NCBI RefSeq assembly: GCF_021582875.1
Contig: NZ_CP091138.1
Span: forward strand, 496,001-560,000
DNA length: 64,000 nucleotides
DNA from: Microbacterium sp. KUDC0406
GTDB taxonomy: Bacteria; Actinomycetota; Actinomycetes; Actinomycetales; Microbacteriaceae
Reading direction: 5' to 3'
Both the position numbers and the translations under genes were made by a program. Positions 49,652-57,287 of the stretch are shown piece by piece. The notes under the pieces were generated by a model. That model saw only the letters and a list, made by a program, of their open reading frames with translations. It made no database searches and had not been told where the DNA came from. Each line of letters starts with the position of its first letter. The stretch's first letter is position 1.

Positions 49652-49736
49652 GGCTCTCCTCGGGCATGTCGAACAGCGCAGGCAGCTTGAGATGTGGTGC
49701 CGCCCGTACCTGACGACGCGGTTTTGAGCGCCTCAT
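49626..49736 (-). CDS. 36-residue basic peptide of the element
   Basis: ATG 49736 overlaps the stop of the zinc-finger-like gene upstream (ATGA), and the end overlaps the next gene. It codes a short basic peptide (MRRSKPRRQVRAAPHLKLPAL then an acidic/His tail). Reading as a gene rests on its position in the overlapping chain; it is too short for other evidence. Confidence 0.45.
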   Translation of the reverse strand: MRRSKPRRQVRAAPHLKLPALFDMPEESHAPTHSTH

Positions 49737-50017
49737 GTCCACTCCTCGGGCACGTGGCTGAAGTCGCACGACGGATGGACAGTGAAGCCCTCCGCGATGA
49801 CTGCGGGGTGCAACGGCAGACGACATACTGCGCACGGACGGGCGCTCGCCGGATCGGCACCGAGCGCGAGATACCAGCACGTGACGCAGATCAGGCACAC
49901 ACCCTCAGGCGTGGTCTCCTCGTCGTGCTCAGCACAGCGGGCGGCAGGAGCTCCGGTCGAGAGGTCTAGCACCCACAGGTACGGCTGACCGGGGACGCGG
50001 GTAGGCCAGAGCATCAT
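49733..50017 (-). CDS. Small zinc-ribbon-like protein of the element
   Basis: 94 residues with cysteine pairs CLICVTC (41-47) and PCAVC (61-65), then HPSC at 81-84, a double zinc-ribbon or LIM-like spacing. Similar CAVC/CxxC proteins are common among small actinophage genes. Unknown role. The start overlaps the stop of the replication-like gene. Confidence 0.6.
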   Translation of the reverse strand: MMLWPTRVPGQPYLWVLDLSTGAPAARCAEHDEETTPEGVCLICVTCWYLALGADPASARPCAVCRLPLHPAVIAEGFTVHPSCDFSHVPEEWT

Positions 50018-50544
50018 CGCGGCGCTCCCCAGTTGCTCCGAACCGCGTCAACGACGGCAACACTTGGTGCGAGGACGTCGTTTTTCTCGCTCTCGACTCT
50101 TGGCCCTGCCTTAGCTGGTTTGGTTTGGTCTTGTCTTATTTCCGGGGTACGCGCTACTGACGCATCACTAACGCCGTTAGCCGCCTGAGCCTCCGCTTTG
50201 AGGTTGGCCTGGAACTTGCGCTGACGTTCTCGGCCCTGCTTGCGGGTTCGCTCCATCTGCGCCTTCGTTGTCTGCGTCTCGGCCCAATCCACGATCTGGA
50301 AGCCGGTGGCGGTCGTCGTCCACACCGCGTTCTCGATCAGACCCGCCACGACTTCATCGAGCGCGCAGTCCGCCGGCAGGAGCAGACGTAGCGCTTTCGT
50401 TGGGATGAGCCCGTCCGTCTCGTGCTCGATGCCGAACATGAGAGCTCGGGCGTGAGTGGCGAACTCGCACGCGGAAAGGTCTGCCATCGTGGGGTCGGTG
50501 AGCCAGCGAGTCGGCAAGCTCGCGTTCCACCCGCGCTTGCTCAT
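50014..50544 (-). CDS. Phage-type replication initiation (replisome organiser-like) protein
   Basis: 176 residues from ATG 50544 (MSKRGWNASLPTRWLTDPTMADLS), overlapping the upstream stop. The layout resembles actinophage replication proteins: an N-terminal winged-helix-like region (LTDPTMADLSACEFATHARALMFGIEHETDGLIPTKALRLLLP then DEVVAGLIENAVWTTTATGFQIVDWAETQTTKAQMERTRKQGRERQRKF) and a disordered, charged tail. It would bind an origin and load host helicase. The family is inferred from this pattern only. Confidence 0.65.
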   Translation of the reverse strand: MSKRGWNASLPTRWLTDPTMADLSACEFATHARALMFGIEHETDGLIPTKALRLLLPADCALDEVVAGLIENAVWTTTATGFQIVDWAETQTTKAQMERTRKQGRERQRKFQANLKAEAQAANGVSDASVARTPEIRQDQTKPAKAGPRVESEKNDVLAPSVAVVDAVRSNWGAPR

Positions 50545-50750
50545 GCCACGCGCCTCAGCATGGCGGCGAGGCGTTCGCACTGCTCGTCTGTGAGCGGGGG
50601 AGCCTCAGCCAGCGCGCGCTCGATGGCCGCAGCGATGTTCGCGGCGGCGAGGTCGGCGCGACGCTCGGCGATAACTCCGGGCGGGCTCTTGCGCTGGTAG
50701 GCGTGGCCCAGATCGGAGCGGGCCTTGCGTGGTGTCGGGAACGAGTCCAA
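50541..50750 (-). CDS. First small gene of the element's leftward operon
   Basis: 69 residues from TTG 50750 with AAGGA about 9 bases upstream. It is rich in helices (VIAERRADLAAANIAAAIERALAEAPPLTDEQCERLAAMLRRVA); the end is a typical helical dimer motif. Similar C-termini (LTDEQCERLAALLR) are common in small phage proteins next to replication genes. Unknown role. First of ten overlapping genes. Confidence 0.6.
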   Translation of the reverse strand: MDSFPTPRKARSDLGHAYQRKSPPGVIAERRADLAAANIAAAIERALAEAPPLTDEQCERLAAMLRRVA

Positions 50751-51087
50751 CTGGTAGATCCTTCAACGAAAGCGCTGGTGCCCGAGCGCGAGCCGGGACT
50801 GCCTTTCGTTGGGGGTGTTCAGTTGGTATTCACTTGTTGGGACGTGTGCCTGACGGCTCAAGCGTAAGCATGCGAGCCACCAGCACGCAAGGGGAGATTT
50901 CACTCATGACCTGGGGTTGTTGTACATCTCACGTGTACAAGCGAGGCGAATCTGCGCGCTCATCGGCTCATTCACCGGCACGATTGGCGCGAGCGGCCCC
51001 ACGTGCCGCGCTGGGCCGCGATCAGCAGCAGTTCCGTGTCGTCGGGTCGATTCGCGGGGTCAGCGCCTCAGCGGGGCGCACAGCGAC
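50751..51087. promoter_or_regulatory. Control region between the recombinase gene and the small-gene operon
   Basis: No convincing gene. Two inverted repeats stand out: CAACGAAAG (50764-50772) with CTTTCGTTG (50803-50811), directly upstream of the operon start, and TTGTACA (50920-50926) with TGTACAA (50934-50940), a 21-base operator-like palindrome with a 7-base centre. Both are AT-richer than the surroundings. The leftward operon promoter and regulator binding sites should lie here. The restored recombinase gene ends at its right edge (51088). Confidence 0.55.
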
Positions 51088-52550
51088 TTACGTCCAGGCG
51101 AGCACGATGCGCCGGAGATCGGGCAGGCGCTCGCCGTCTGGGCCGAGCGCACGGCGTCCGGGACGGCCCTTGGTGATCGTGATGACGAGCCCCAGTTCTT
51201 CGATGACGCGCCGTTGCCCGAGCACGCCCAACCGCTTCCACTTCGTCGGCACCGCACGGGCCAGCGCGATGTCGGTGAGGGGGACTTGCGGCGCATCGTG
51301 GTCAAGCGCTTCTGCGCGGCATCGATCTTCGCCTGGAGCCCTTGTGCGCGCTCGCGGGCGGCGCTCTTGTTCAACAGGCCGTCAGCGACGAGGCCGACGA
51401 GGGTGGCCTCGCGGTCGCGGAGTTCTTTGAGCTCAGCCTGGACGGGTGCGATGTCGGGGGTCTGGCGTAGGGCTGAGACGATGCGCCGATCCTGGAGCCG
51501 CCCGAGCACTACGCCCTCGATGTACGGCTCCACGTCGCGCGCGAGGATCGAGACGCACCAGTTGGTCGTGCACTGGTACGACTGCTGGGTGCGCCGCGAG
51601 CCGTCCGGGTTCTTCCGGTACTCGGGCCGTGCGAGCATGCGGCCACCGCACACGCCGCAGACGAGCATGCCGCTCAGGAGGTGCTTCGTGGCCGTTGACC
51701 ACGAGCCCGGGCGCGTGCGGCCCTCGCGCGTCGCGATGTAGTCGTCCCAGGTGCGAGCGTCGATCAGAGGCTCCCACGTCGGCTCAGCCTCGACGCGCTC
51801 GCCCAGGTAGGTGACGTGACCGGCGTAGTGCGAGTTGCGGAGCAACTGCTGAACGCGGCGCATCGACCAGACGGTGCGCTCGCCCTCGGGTGCGTTCGTG
51901 TCGTGCGTCGGGATGCCGCGCGCGTTCCAATCGTTGGCGATGGCGTACTGGCTCTCGCCGTCGATGTAGCGCCGGTAGCCCTCGCGCACGATGTCGGCCT
52001 CGTCGGGGACGACGACGATGGAGCCGTTCACGCGGTCATAACCGAACGGGCGGCGGGAGAACTGCCAGTGGCCCTTGTGCGCGCGTTGCTCGTTCGCCTC
52101 CCACTGCCGGATCGCCTTCTGCTCGCCTTCGTACTGGCTCCACGCGGCGACTGTGCGAGCGACAGCGCGACCGGCTGGCGTCGCGAGGTCGAGCCCGCCC
52201 TTGTACGACTCCACGAAGTGCACGTCGATGCCGAGGTCGATGACCTTCTCCAGGTCGCTCGTGAGGCGTAGGAGGCGGTCTTGATGCCACGCGATGATGA
52301 CCTCGGGCCTCGACGCGATCATGGCCTCGAACTCGGGCCGCGTCTTGCCGCTCGTGGCGCTGATGTCGTTGTCCACGTAGACGTGCGTCACCTCCAGCCC
52401 GAGGCGCGCGGCGAGCGCGCGGCACTTCGGCTCCTGGCGCTCCACGCCCAGCATCTCGCCCGTGCGGTCTTGCGAGATGCGGCAGTAGATCACCGCCGTC
52501 TCGGGGCCGAGAGTGTCCAGTGCGCTGAGCCGTCTACGTCGTGTCGCCAT
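51088..52550 (-). CDS. Large serine recombinase (integrase), apparent frameshift near the C-terminus
   Basis: About 487 residues if restored. Resolvase domain with catalytic serine S26 in IYCRISQDRTG, then the recombinase domain (RRPFGYDR...VREGYRRYIDGESQYAIANDWNARGIPT, RRVQQLLRNSHYAGHV), a zinc ribbon (LVCGVCGGRM ... YQCTTNWC) and a coiled coil (QAELKELRDREATLVGLVADGLL). After KRLTT the written frame goes Ser/Arg-rich; one added base near 51296-51301 gives DAPQVPLTDIALARAVPTKWKRLGVLGQRRVIEELGL and a natural end at 51088. It catalyses integration in the pilin gene; the start is 35 bases from the right end, the usual place. Confidence 0.88.
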
Positions 52551-52585
52551 GCTCGCATAATACGCTCATGGCGTTATGAGCGGGT

Positions 52586-52671
52586 TGGTCGTCCTGATCT
52601 GGGCCGTCGCCGGCCCGGCGCTCACGAACCTCTTCGAGCAGGCGATGTCCAGCGTCTCGGGCATCGGCTGA
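52586..52671 (+). pseudogene. Flp-type pilin, 3' part
   Basis: Codes the rest of the pilin: (L)VVLIWAVAGPALTNLFEQAMSSVSGIG followed by TGA. It continues exactly in frame from the left fragment once the element is removed. It has no start of its own with a ribosome site in the pilin frame; the ATG in 52576-52578 lies inside the element end and is not supported. Confidence 0.8.
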
Positions 52672-52677
52672 GCACAC

Positions 52678-53082
52678 GTGCGGACGCAGGAGCGGTCGCC
52701 GGCGGACGAGCGCGGGTCGAGTCCCGTCGAGTTCGTGCTCGTCGGTGCGCTGCTGACCGCGCTGACGCTCGCCGTCCTGCAGCTGGGTTTCGCCGTGTAC
52801 GTGCGCAACGTCGTGCATGACGCGGCCGTCGAGGGCGCGCACTACGCCGCACTCGCCGACACCTCGCTTCGCGCGGGAGCGGCGCGCACGGAACAGGTGA
52901 TCGCGCGGGCGGTCGGCACCGGCTTCGCGGAGGACGTCGCGGTCGGCGAGAGCGGACGCCTCGGGCATCCGACCGTCGTCGTGCGCGTGCGCGCCACCCT
53001 GCCGGTGATCGGCCTGATCGGCATCCCGTACGCGATGGAGGTGGAAGCGCATGCGCCGGTGGAGACCCTGGGCGACGGATGA
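52678..53082 (+). CDS. TadE-like pilus minor pilin
   Basis: 134 residues, GTG start six bases after the pilin stop. After a short charged head (ERSPADERGSSPVEFVLVGALLTALTLAVLQLGFAVYVRN) comes the single N-terminal membrane helix and then an extracytoplasmic domain, the TadE family plan. It belongs to the Tad operon and would be exported and processed with the pilin. Its stop overlaps the next gene by 32 bases. Confidence 0.85.
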   Translation: MRTQERSPADERGSSPVEFVLVGALLTALTLAVLQLGFAVYVRNVVHDAAVEGAHYAALADTSLRAGAARTEQVIARAVGTGFAEDVAVGESGRLGHPTVVVRVRATLPVIGLIGIPYAMEVEAHAPVETLGDG

Positions 53083-53500
53083 TGAGGGATCGGCAGCCCT
53101 CGAGTTCATCACCGCGGGCATCCTGCTGCTCGTCCCGCTGGTGTACCTGGTGATCGCCCTGGGCTCCGTGCAGGAGCAGACGCTCGGCGCGGAGGCGGCA
53201 GCCAGGCACACAGCACGCGCCATCGGCCAGGCACCCGACTCCTCGGCGGCCACGGCGCGCGCCGATGCGGTGCTGGCCAGCGTACGGGAGGAGTACGGCA
53301 TGGACGACGTCGACGTCGCGCTGAACTGCGTGCCGGCGGGCGGCCCCTGTCCCCGCGCCGGGGCGACCGTCGTCGTGACGGTGTCGACGCGTCTGACCCT
53401 GCCGTTCATGCCGCCGATCGCCGGGCTCGACGAGATCACGGCGATTCCCATCGAGGCGTCGGCCGCTCAGAAGACCTCCCGGCTGTGGGGTGCGCAGTGA
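53051..53500 (+). CDS. TadF/TadE-like pseudopilin
   Basis: 149 residues. The N-terminus RRWRPWATDDEGSAALEFITAGILLLVPLVYLVIALGSVQEQTLG has the acidic-glycine-S-x-x-E(F) TadE processing-site pattern followed by a membrane helix. The remainder is a soluble exported domain with one disulfide-like Cys pair (CVPAGGPC). Pilus minor subunit or anchor. Ends in an ATGA-type (GTGA) overlap with the next gene. Confidence 0.82.
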   Translation: MRRWRPWATDDEGSAALEFITAGILLLVPLVYLVIALGSVQEQTLGAEAAARHTARAIGQAPDSSAATARADAVLASVREEYGMDDVDVALNCVPAGGPCPRAGATVVVTVSTRLTLPFMPPIAGLDEITAIPIEASAAQKTSRLWGAQ

Positions 53501-53934
53501 GCCGCACGGCCTGCATCCGCCGCGCCCTCGCCGAAGACGAGGACGGCAGCATCCTCCCGCTCATCCTGGGCTACACGCTGCTCGCGATCGCCGTGCTCTT
53601 CGTCTGCGTCTGCGCGACCGACTTGTACATCGCGCAGAAGCGACTCGACGCTCTCGCCGACGCCGCCGCGCTCGCCGGTGCCGACGGCTTCAGCCTGACC
53701 GCCGAGGGCGATGGTGTGCGTGCGGAACTGACGGACGATCTCATCCGCGAGCAGGCCGCGGCGATCGTCGCGGCGACGGCGCCGGATGCCGCACTCGTGT
53801 CGGCCTCCAGCCCGGACGGGGTCTCGGCTCGCGTCACGGTGGCTGCGGCGTGGCATCCGCCACTGTTCTCGCCTTTCGTCCCCGACGGTGTCCCCCTGGA
53901 GGCGACGGCGACGAGCCGCACGGCTCTGCAGTGA
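53497..53934 (+). CDS. TadG-like pilus protein
   Basis: 145 residues from a GTG inside the preceding stop. It has the head DEDGSILPLILGYTLLAIAVLFVCVCATDLYIAQKRLDALADAAALAGADG, a typical TadG N-terminal helix followed by the ALADAAALAGA motif of the family. Shorter than full TadG, so the tail domain is missing, as in many actinobacterial Tad loci. Probably anchors the pilus at the membrane. Last gene of the locus. Confidence 0.82.
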   Translation: MSRTACIRRALAEDEDGSILPLILGYTLLAIAVLFVCVCATDLYIAQKRLDALADAAALAGADGFSLTAEGDGVRAELTDDLIREQAAAIVAATAPDAALVSASSPDGVSARVTVAAAWHPPLFSPFVPDGVPLEATATSRTALQ

Positions 53935-53946
53935 CCGCCGGCGTGA

Positions 53947-55212
53947 CTAATCCGTCGGTCGCGGCACGAACCGCGGGATCCACCGGATGAAGCCGGCAGC
54001 GCCGAGCAGGCCGACCACCCCCATCGCGGCCGCCGCGAGCGGCAGCGCGAACAGCGCAGTGATCGCCGACACCAGCAGCGGGGCGATCGCACCGCCGGCA
54101 TCCGTCAGCGTGCGCCACGAGCCGAGATACGCCGCTGGGTCGCGCTGCGGAGCGGTGTCAGCGCCGAGCGTCAGCAGGATGCCGCTGGAGAGGCCGTTGC
54201 CCACGCCGAGCACCGCCGCCAGCATGCCGAACCACAGCGTCGCGGAGTCCAGGTCGTGGGTCAGCGAGAGCACGAGGAACCCGCAGCCCATCAGGATCAT
54301 CGCGGGCATCGCCGCCCACAGTCGGCCGAACCGGTCCATCACCTGCCCGCTGGCGTAGAACAGCGCGAAGTCGATCGCTCCCGAGACGCCGACCACCAGC
54401 GCGATCGTCTGCGCGTCCAGGCCGAGCGACACACCCCACAGCGGCAGCACCACCTGACGTGTGGATCGGACGGCCGACAGGGCGGCCGCGGCGAGCCCGA
54501 GACGACCCAGCACGCCGCGGTTCTCCCACATCGTGCGGAAGACGCCGCCGGCCGCCGTGGGAATCGAGCCGGTCACGGCCTCGCCGGTGTCCTCGAGCAT
54601 CCGCGAATCCGCCACCGGAAGCGGGGCGAACTCCTTCTCCGGATCCGGGCCGAACGTGACCAGCACGACCATCGCGATGAGGCAGACGAGGAAGAACCAG
54701 ATCGCGGCGTACTCGGTGCGGAACACTCCCAGCAGGCCAGCGGCGACGAAAGGACCGATGAAGACGCCGAGCCGGTAACTGCCGCCCAGCAGGGACAGCG
54801 CCCTCGCCCGGAACTCCAGTGGCACCCGCGTCGTCATGAACGCGTGCCTGGCCAGCCCGAACGCCGCAGCGCAGAAGCCCAGCAGGAACACGGATGCCGT
54901 GAATCCCCACAGCACGGGCGACAGCAGCATCCCCGCGGCGGCGCCCATCGACACGATGCCGGCGATCACCATGGTCCACCGCTCGCCGAGCTTCGCGACG
55001 GCCCAGCCGGCCGGAAGATTGCCGCAGAGCTGACCGACGACCAGCGCGGAGGCGACCAGAGCTGCGAACGCGACGTCGGCGCCCAGCCGGGAGGCGATGA
55101 CCGGGATGAGGGGGATCACGGCGCCCTCGCCCAGCGAGAACAGCAGCGTCGGCGCGTACACCATCGGTCCGAACTGCCTCAGGACCGTGGATGCGCTGCT
55201 CACCTGATCCAC
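53947..55212 (-). CDS. MFS transporter
   Basis: 421 residues from GTG 55212 with twelve membrane helices. The loop between helices 2 and 3 has GWAVAKLGERWTMV, a version of the MFS motif A (GxLaDrxGrkx), and helix 5 GSYRLGVFIGPFVAAGLLG gives the antiporter-like motif C pattern. It is a drug or metabolite exporter of the family 12-helix type; the substrate is unknown. Convergent with the Tad locus. Confidence 0.9.
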   Translation of the reverse strand: MDQVSSASTVLRQFGPMVYAPTLLFSLGEGAVIPLIPVIASRLGADVAFAALVASALVVGQLCGNLPAGWAVAKLGERWTMVIAGIVSMGAAAGMLLSPVLWGFTASVFLLGFCAAAFGLARHAFMTTRVPLEFRARALSLLGGSYRLGVFIGPFVAAGLLGVFRTEYAAIWFFLVCLIAMVVLVTFGPDPEKEFAPLPVADSRMLEDTGEAVTGSIPTAAGGVFRTMWENRGVLGRLGLAAAALSAVRSTRQVVLPLWGVSLGLDAQTIALVVGVSGAIDFALFYASGQVMDRFGRLWAAMPAMILMGCGFLVLSLTHDLDSATLWFGMLAAVLGVGNGLSSGILLTLGADTAPQRDPAAYLGSWRTLTDAGGAIAPLLVSAITALFALPLAAAAMGVVGLLGAAGFIRWIPRFVPRPTD

Positions 55213-55248
55213 GCTACTGCCGTCGCGAGCCCCCGATCACACGAACTC

Positions 55249-56052
55249 TCAGCAGCGCTCGAGCAGGTAGCCCTTCTCGCCGGGGGCGACGAGCAGGCGA
55301 TCGCGCAGCACCGTGCGCTCGGGGAGGATGCCCGCGGCGCAGGTGCCGGGGAAGTCGCCCTGTGTGTCCGGATACTCGATGTCGATCACGTTCTCGCCGT
55401 AGACGTCGGCGTAGGCGGAGCACTCCTCGAAGGCCGCGCACTCCTCGGCGATCGCGAAGTCGAATCCGGCCTCCTCGCGCATCCGAGACGAGTGCTCGGC
55501 GGCGTTCTTCTGCCCGGCCAGCAGTCCCGCATCGTGCGCCACGCCGACCAGTGTCGTCGCCGTCTGCACCGCCGCGTCGGCGTCGAACGCCCCGCCCGAA
55601 CGGGTGAAGCTGTCGAGGTTGTCCAGCTCCACGGCGTCGAATCCGCGCTCGCCGCAGCCCCGGATCCAGCCGCCGACGTGTTCGACGACGAGGTGCCGTG
55701 CACCGGCGTCGCCGAGGTCGAGGAGGACTTCGTCCGGCCAGTCCGGATCACGCACGGTCTCTCCATCGGACCGCAGCAGAGTATCGGCCGGCCAGTCCCC
55801 GAGCTCGCCGGGCTGGGTCTGGAAGGCGTTGATGTAGCAGATCGAGAACGTGTCGGGTTCCGGAGGGGCAAGTCGGTCTCTGGCGACGATCGCCGTGCCC
55901 GACGGCGCGTCGTACGGTGTGCCGAGCTGGTAGTCGACGCCGCCAGCAGGCAGAAGATCCGTCGGTGCGGCCGACGTGCACCCGGCCAGGGCGACCGCCA
56001 CGGCCAGCAGCGCCGCGCAGCTGAGCCGGGCACGGACCGTAGGGGAGCACAC
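55249..56052 (-). CDS. Lipoprotein with GH114-like endo-alpha-1,4-polygalactosaminidase domain
   Basis: 267 residues from GTG 56052. The N-terminus ends in a lipobox LAGC (about residue 25), so it is a lipoprotein on the outer face of the membrane. The enzyme part has VDYQLGTPYDAP, FSICYINAFQTQPG, GFDAVELDNLDSF (the acidic catalytic pair typical of GH114) and AEECAAFEECSAY. The family cleaves galactosamine polymers in biofilms or cell walls. Substrate in this organism is unknown. Confidence 0.85.
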   Translation of the reverse strand: MCSPTVRARLSCAALLAVAVALAGCTSAAPTDLLPAGGVDYQLGTPYDAPSGTAIVARDRLAPPEPDTFSICYINAFQTQPGELGDWPADTLLRSDGETVRDPDWPDEVLLDLGDAGARHLVVEHVGGWIRGCGERGFDAVELDNLDSFTRSGGAFDADAAVQTATTLVGVAHDAGLLAGQKNAAEHSSRMREEAGFDFAIAEECAAFEECSAYADVYGENVIDIEYPDTQGDFPGTCAAGILPERTVLRDRLLVAPGEKGYLLERC

Positions 56053-56110
56053 GGTTCAGACTAACCGCGCAGATCGGCGGAGCACCGCGCGGCGGTAGGC
56101 TGGTGGGACC

Positions 56111-57223
56111 ATGCTCGAACTCGATCTCTCCGCCGACATCCAGGCCCTGCGACTCACCTTCGGCGACATCCGTGAGGTCGTCGACGTCTCCCGACTGCGC
56201 GACGAGATCGCGCGACTCAGCGACGAGGCCGGCGCCCCCGACCTCTGGGACGACACCGAGCGCGCCCAGAAGGTCACCAGCGCGCTCAGCCACCGGCAGT
56301 CCGAACTCGCGCGCATCGAGGGCATCGCCCAGCGGCTCGACGACCTCGAGGTGCTCGTCGACCTCGCCAACGAGATGGGCGACGAGGACTCCGCACAGGA
56401 GGCCCGTGCCGAGCTCGCGGTGCTGACCGACACGATCAACCAGCTCGAGGTGCAGACGCTGCTCGACGGCGAGTACGACGAGCGCGCCGCGATCGTGACG
56501 ATCCGCTCCGGCGCCGGCGGCGACGACGCCACCGACTTCGCCGAGATGCTCATGCGCATGTACCTGCGCTGGGCCGAGAGGCACAAGTACCCCGTCAAGG
56601 TGATGGACACCTCCTACGCCGAGGGCGCCGGCATCAAGTCCGCGACCTTCGAGATCGACGCGCCCTACGCCTTCGGCACCGTCTCGGTCGAGGCCGGCAC
56701 GCACCGCCTGGCGCGGATCAGCCCGTTCGGCTCCGCCGACAAGCGCCAGACCTCCTTCGCCGCGGTCGAGGTCATCCCGCTCATGGAGGAGGCCACCGAG
56801 GTGGACATCCCCGAGGGCGACATCCGCGTCGACGTGTTCCGCTCGTCCGGTCCCGGCGGCCAGTCCGTCAACACCACCGACTCGGCGGTGCGCATCACGC
56901 ACATCCCGACCGGCATCGTCGTCTCGATGCAGAACGAGAAGTCGCAGATCCAGAACCGCGCCGCCGCCATGCGCGTGCTGCAGACCCGCCTCCTGCTGCT
57001 GCAGAAGGAGGAGGAGGCCGCGAAGAAGAAGGAGCTCGCGGGCAACATCACGGCCAGCTGGGGCGACCAGATGCGCTCCTACTTCCTCTACGGACAGCAG
57101 CTGGTCAAGGACCTGCGCACCGGCTACGAGTCCGGCAACCCGGCGAACGTCTTCGACGGCGACCTCGACGGCTTCATCTCGGCCGGCATCCGGTGGCGCA
57201 AGCGTCGCGACGACGACGACTGA
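56111..57223 (+). CDS. prfB: Peptide chain release factor 2
   Basis: 370 residues. The stop-codon tripeptide SPF is in [16 protein letters not shown] (RF2 type, reads UGA/UAA) and the GGQ motif in [19 protein letters not shown]. The reading frame is continuous from the ATG: there is no internal UGA frameshift site near codon 25, unlike in E. coli. Encoded upstream of ftsE/X and smpB as in many actinobacteria. Followed by a strong terminator. Confidence 0.96.
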   Translation: MLELDLSADIQALRLTFGDIREVVDVSRLRDEIARLSDEAGAPDLWDDTERAQKVTSALSHRQSELARIEGIAQRLDDLEVLVDLANEMGDEDSAQEARAELAVLTDTINQLEVQTLLDGEYDERAAIVTIRSGAGGDDATDFAEMLMRMYLRWAERHKYPVKVMDTSYAEGAGIKSATFEIDAPYAFGTVSVEAGTHRLARISPFGSADKRQTSFAAVEVIPLMEEATEVDIPEGDIRVDVFRSSGPGGQSVNTTDSAVRITHIPTGIVVSMQNEKSQIQNRAAAMRVLQTRLLLLQKEEEAAKKKELAGNITASWGDQMRSYFLYGQQLVKDLRTGYESGNPANVFDGDLDGFISAGIRWRKRRDDDD

Positions 57224-57231
57224 GTCTTCAG

Positions 57232-57279
57232 CCGACACGACGAAGGGCCCGGTGCGAACCGGGCCCTTCGTCGTGTCGG
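57232..57279. terminator. 22-bp-stem terminator between prfB and the DUF2510 gene
   Basis: CCGACACGACGAAGGGCCCG... pairs perfectly with ...CGGGCCCTTCGTCGTGTCGG around a four-base GCGA loop. It lies 8 bases after the prfB stop and just before the stop of the convergent DUF2510 gene, so it serves both directions. Confidence 0.92.
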
Positions 57280-57287
57280 TGCGAGAC

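Larger units (their letters stand above)
44638..52585. mobile_element. Integrative element of about 7.95 kb with serine recombinase and restriction-like cargo
   Basis: Boundaries are deduced from the broken pilin gene: left of 44637 and right of 52586 the gene halves join in frame. The contents are a large serine recombinase next to the right end, ten overlapping small leftward genes including a phage-replication-like protein and an HTH protein, and an EcoRI-type methyltransferase plus a DUF262/HNH protein near the left end. There are no capsid, tail or conjugation genes, so it is satellite-like. The ends are GTTATGAGCGGGT (right) and ACCAGCCGTAAC (left); joined they form an imperfect palindrome with GTTA/TAAC tips, as expected of attP. 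The methylase and DUF262 genes are visibly lower in GC than the flanks. Only one base is certainly shared by both junctions, so the exact crossover is open. Confidence 0.85.

Noticed and set aside
50907..51430. Plus-strand frame from the ATG at 50,907 (MTWGCCTSHVYKRGE)
   Set aside because: Extends antisense into the recombinase and is Arg/Ser/Pro-rich; no ribosome site of note and no family.
56111..56260. Programmed frameshift in prfB
   Set aside because: The frame is continuous from ATG through the GGQ motif; no in-frame TGA with a slippery CTTT is present.
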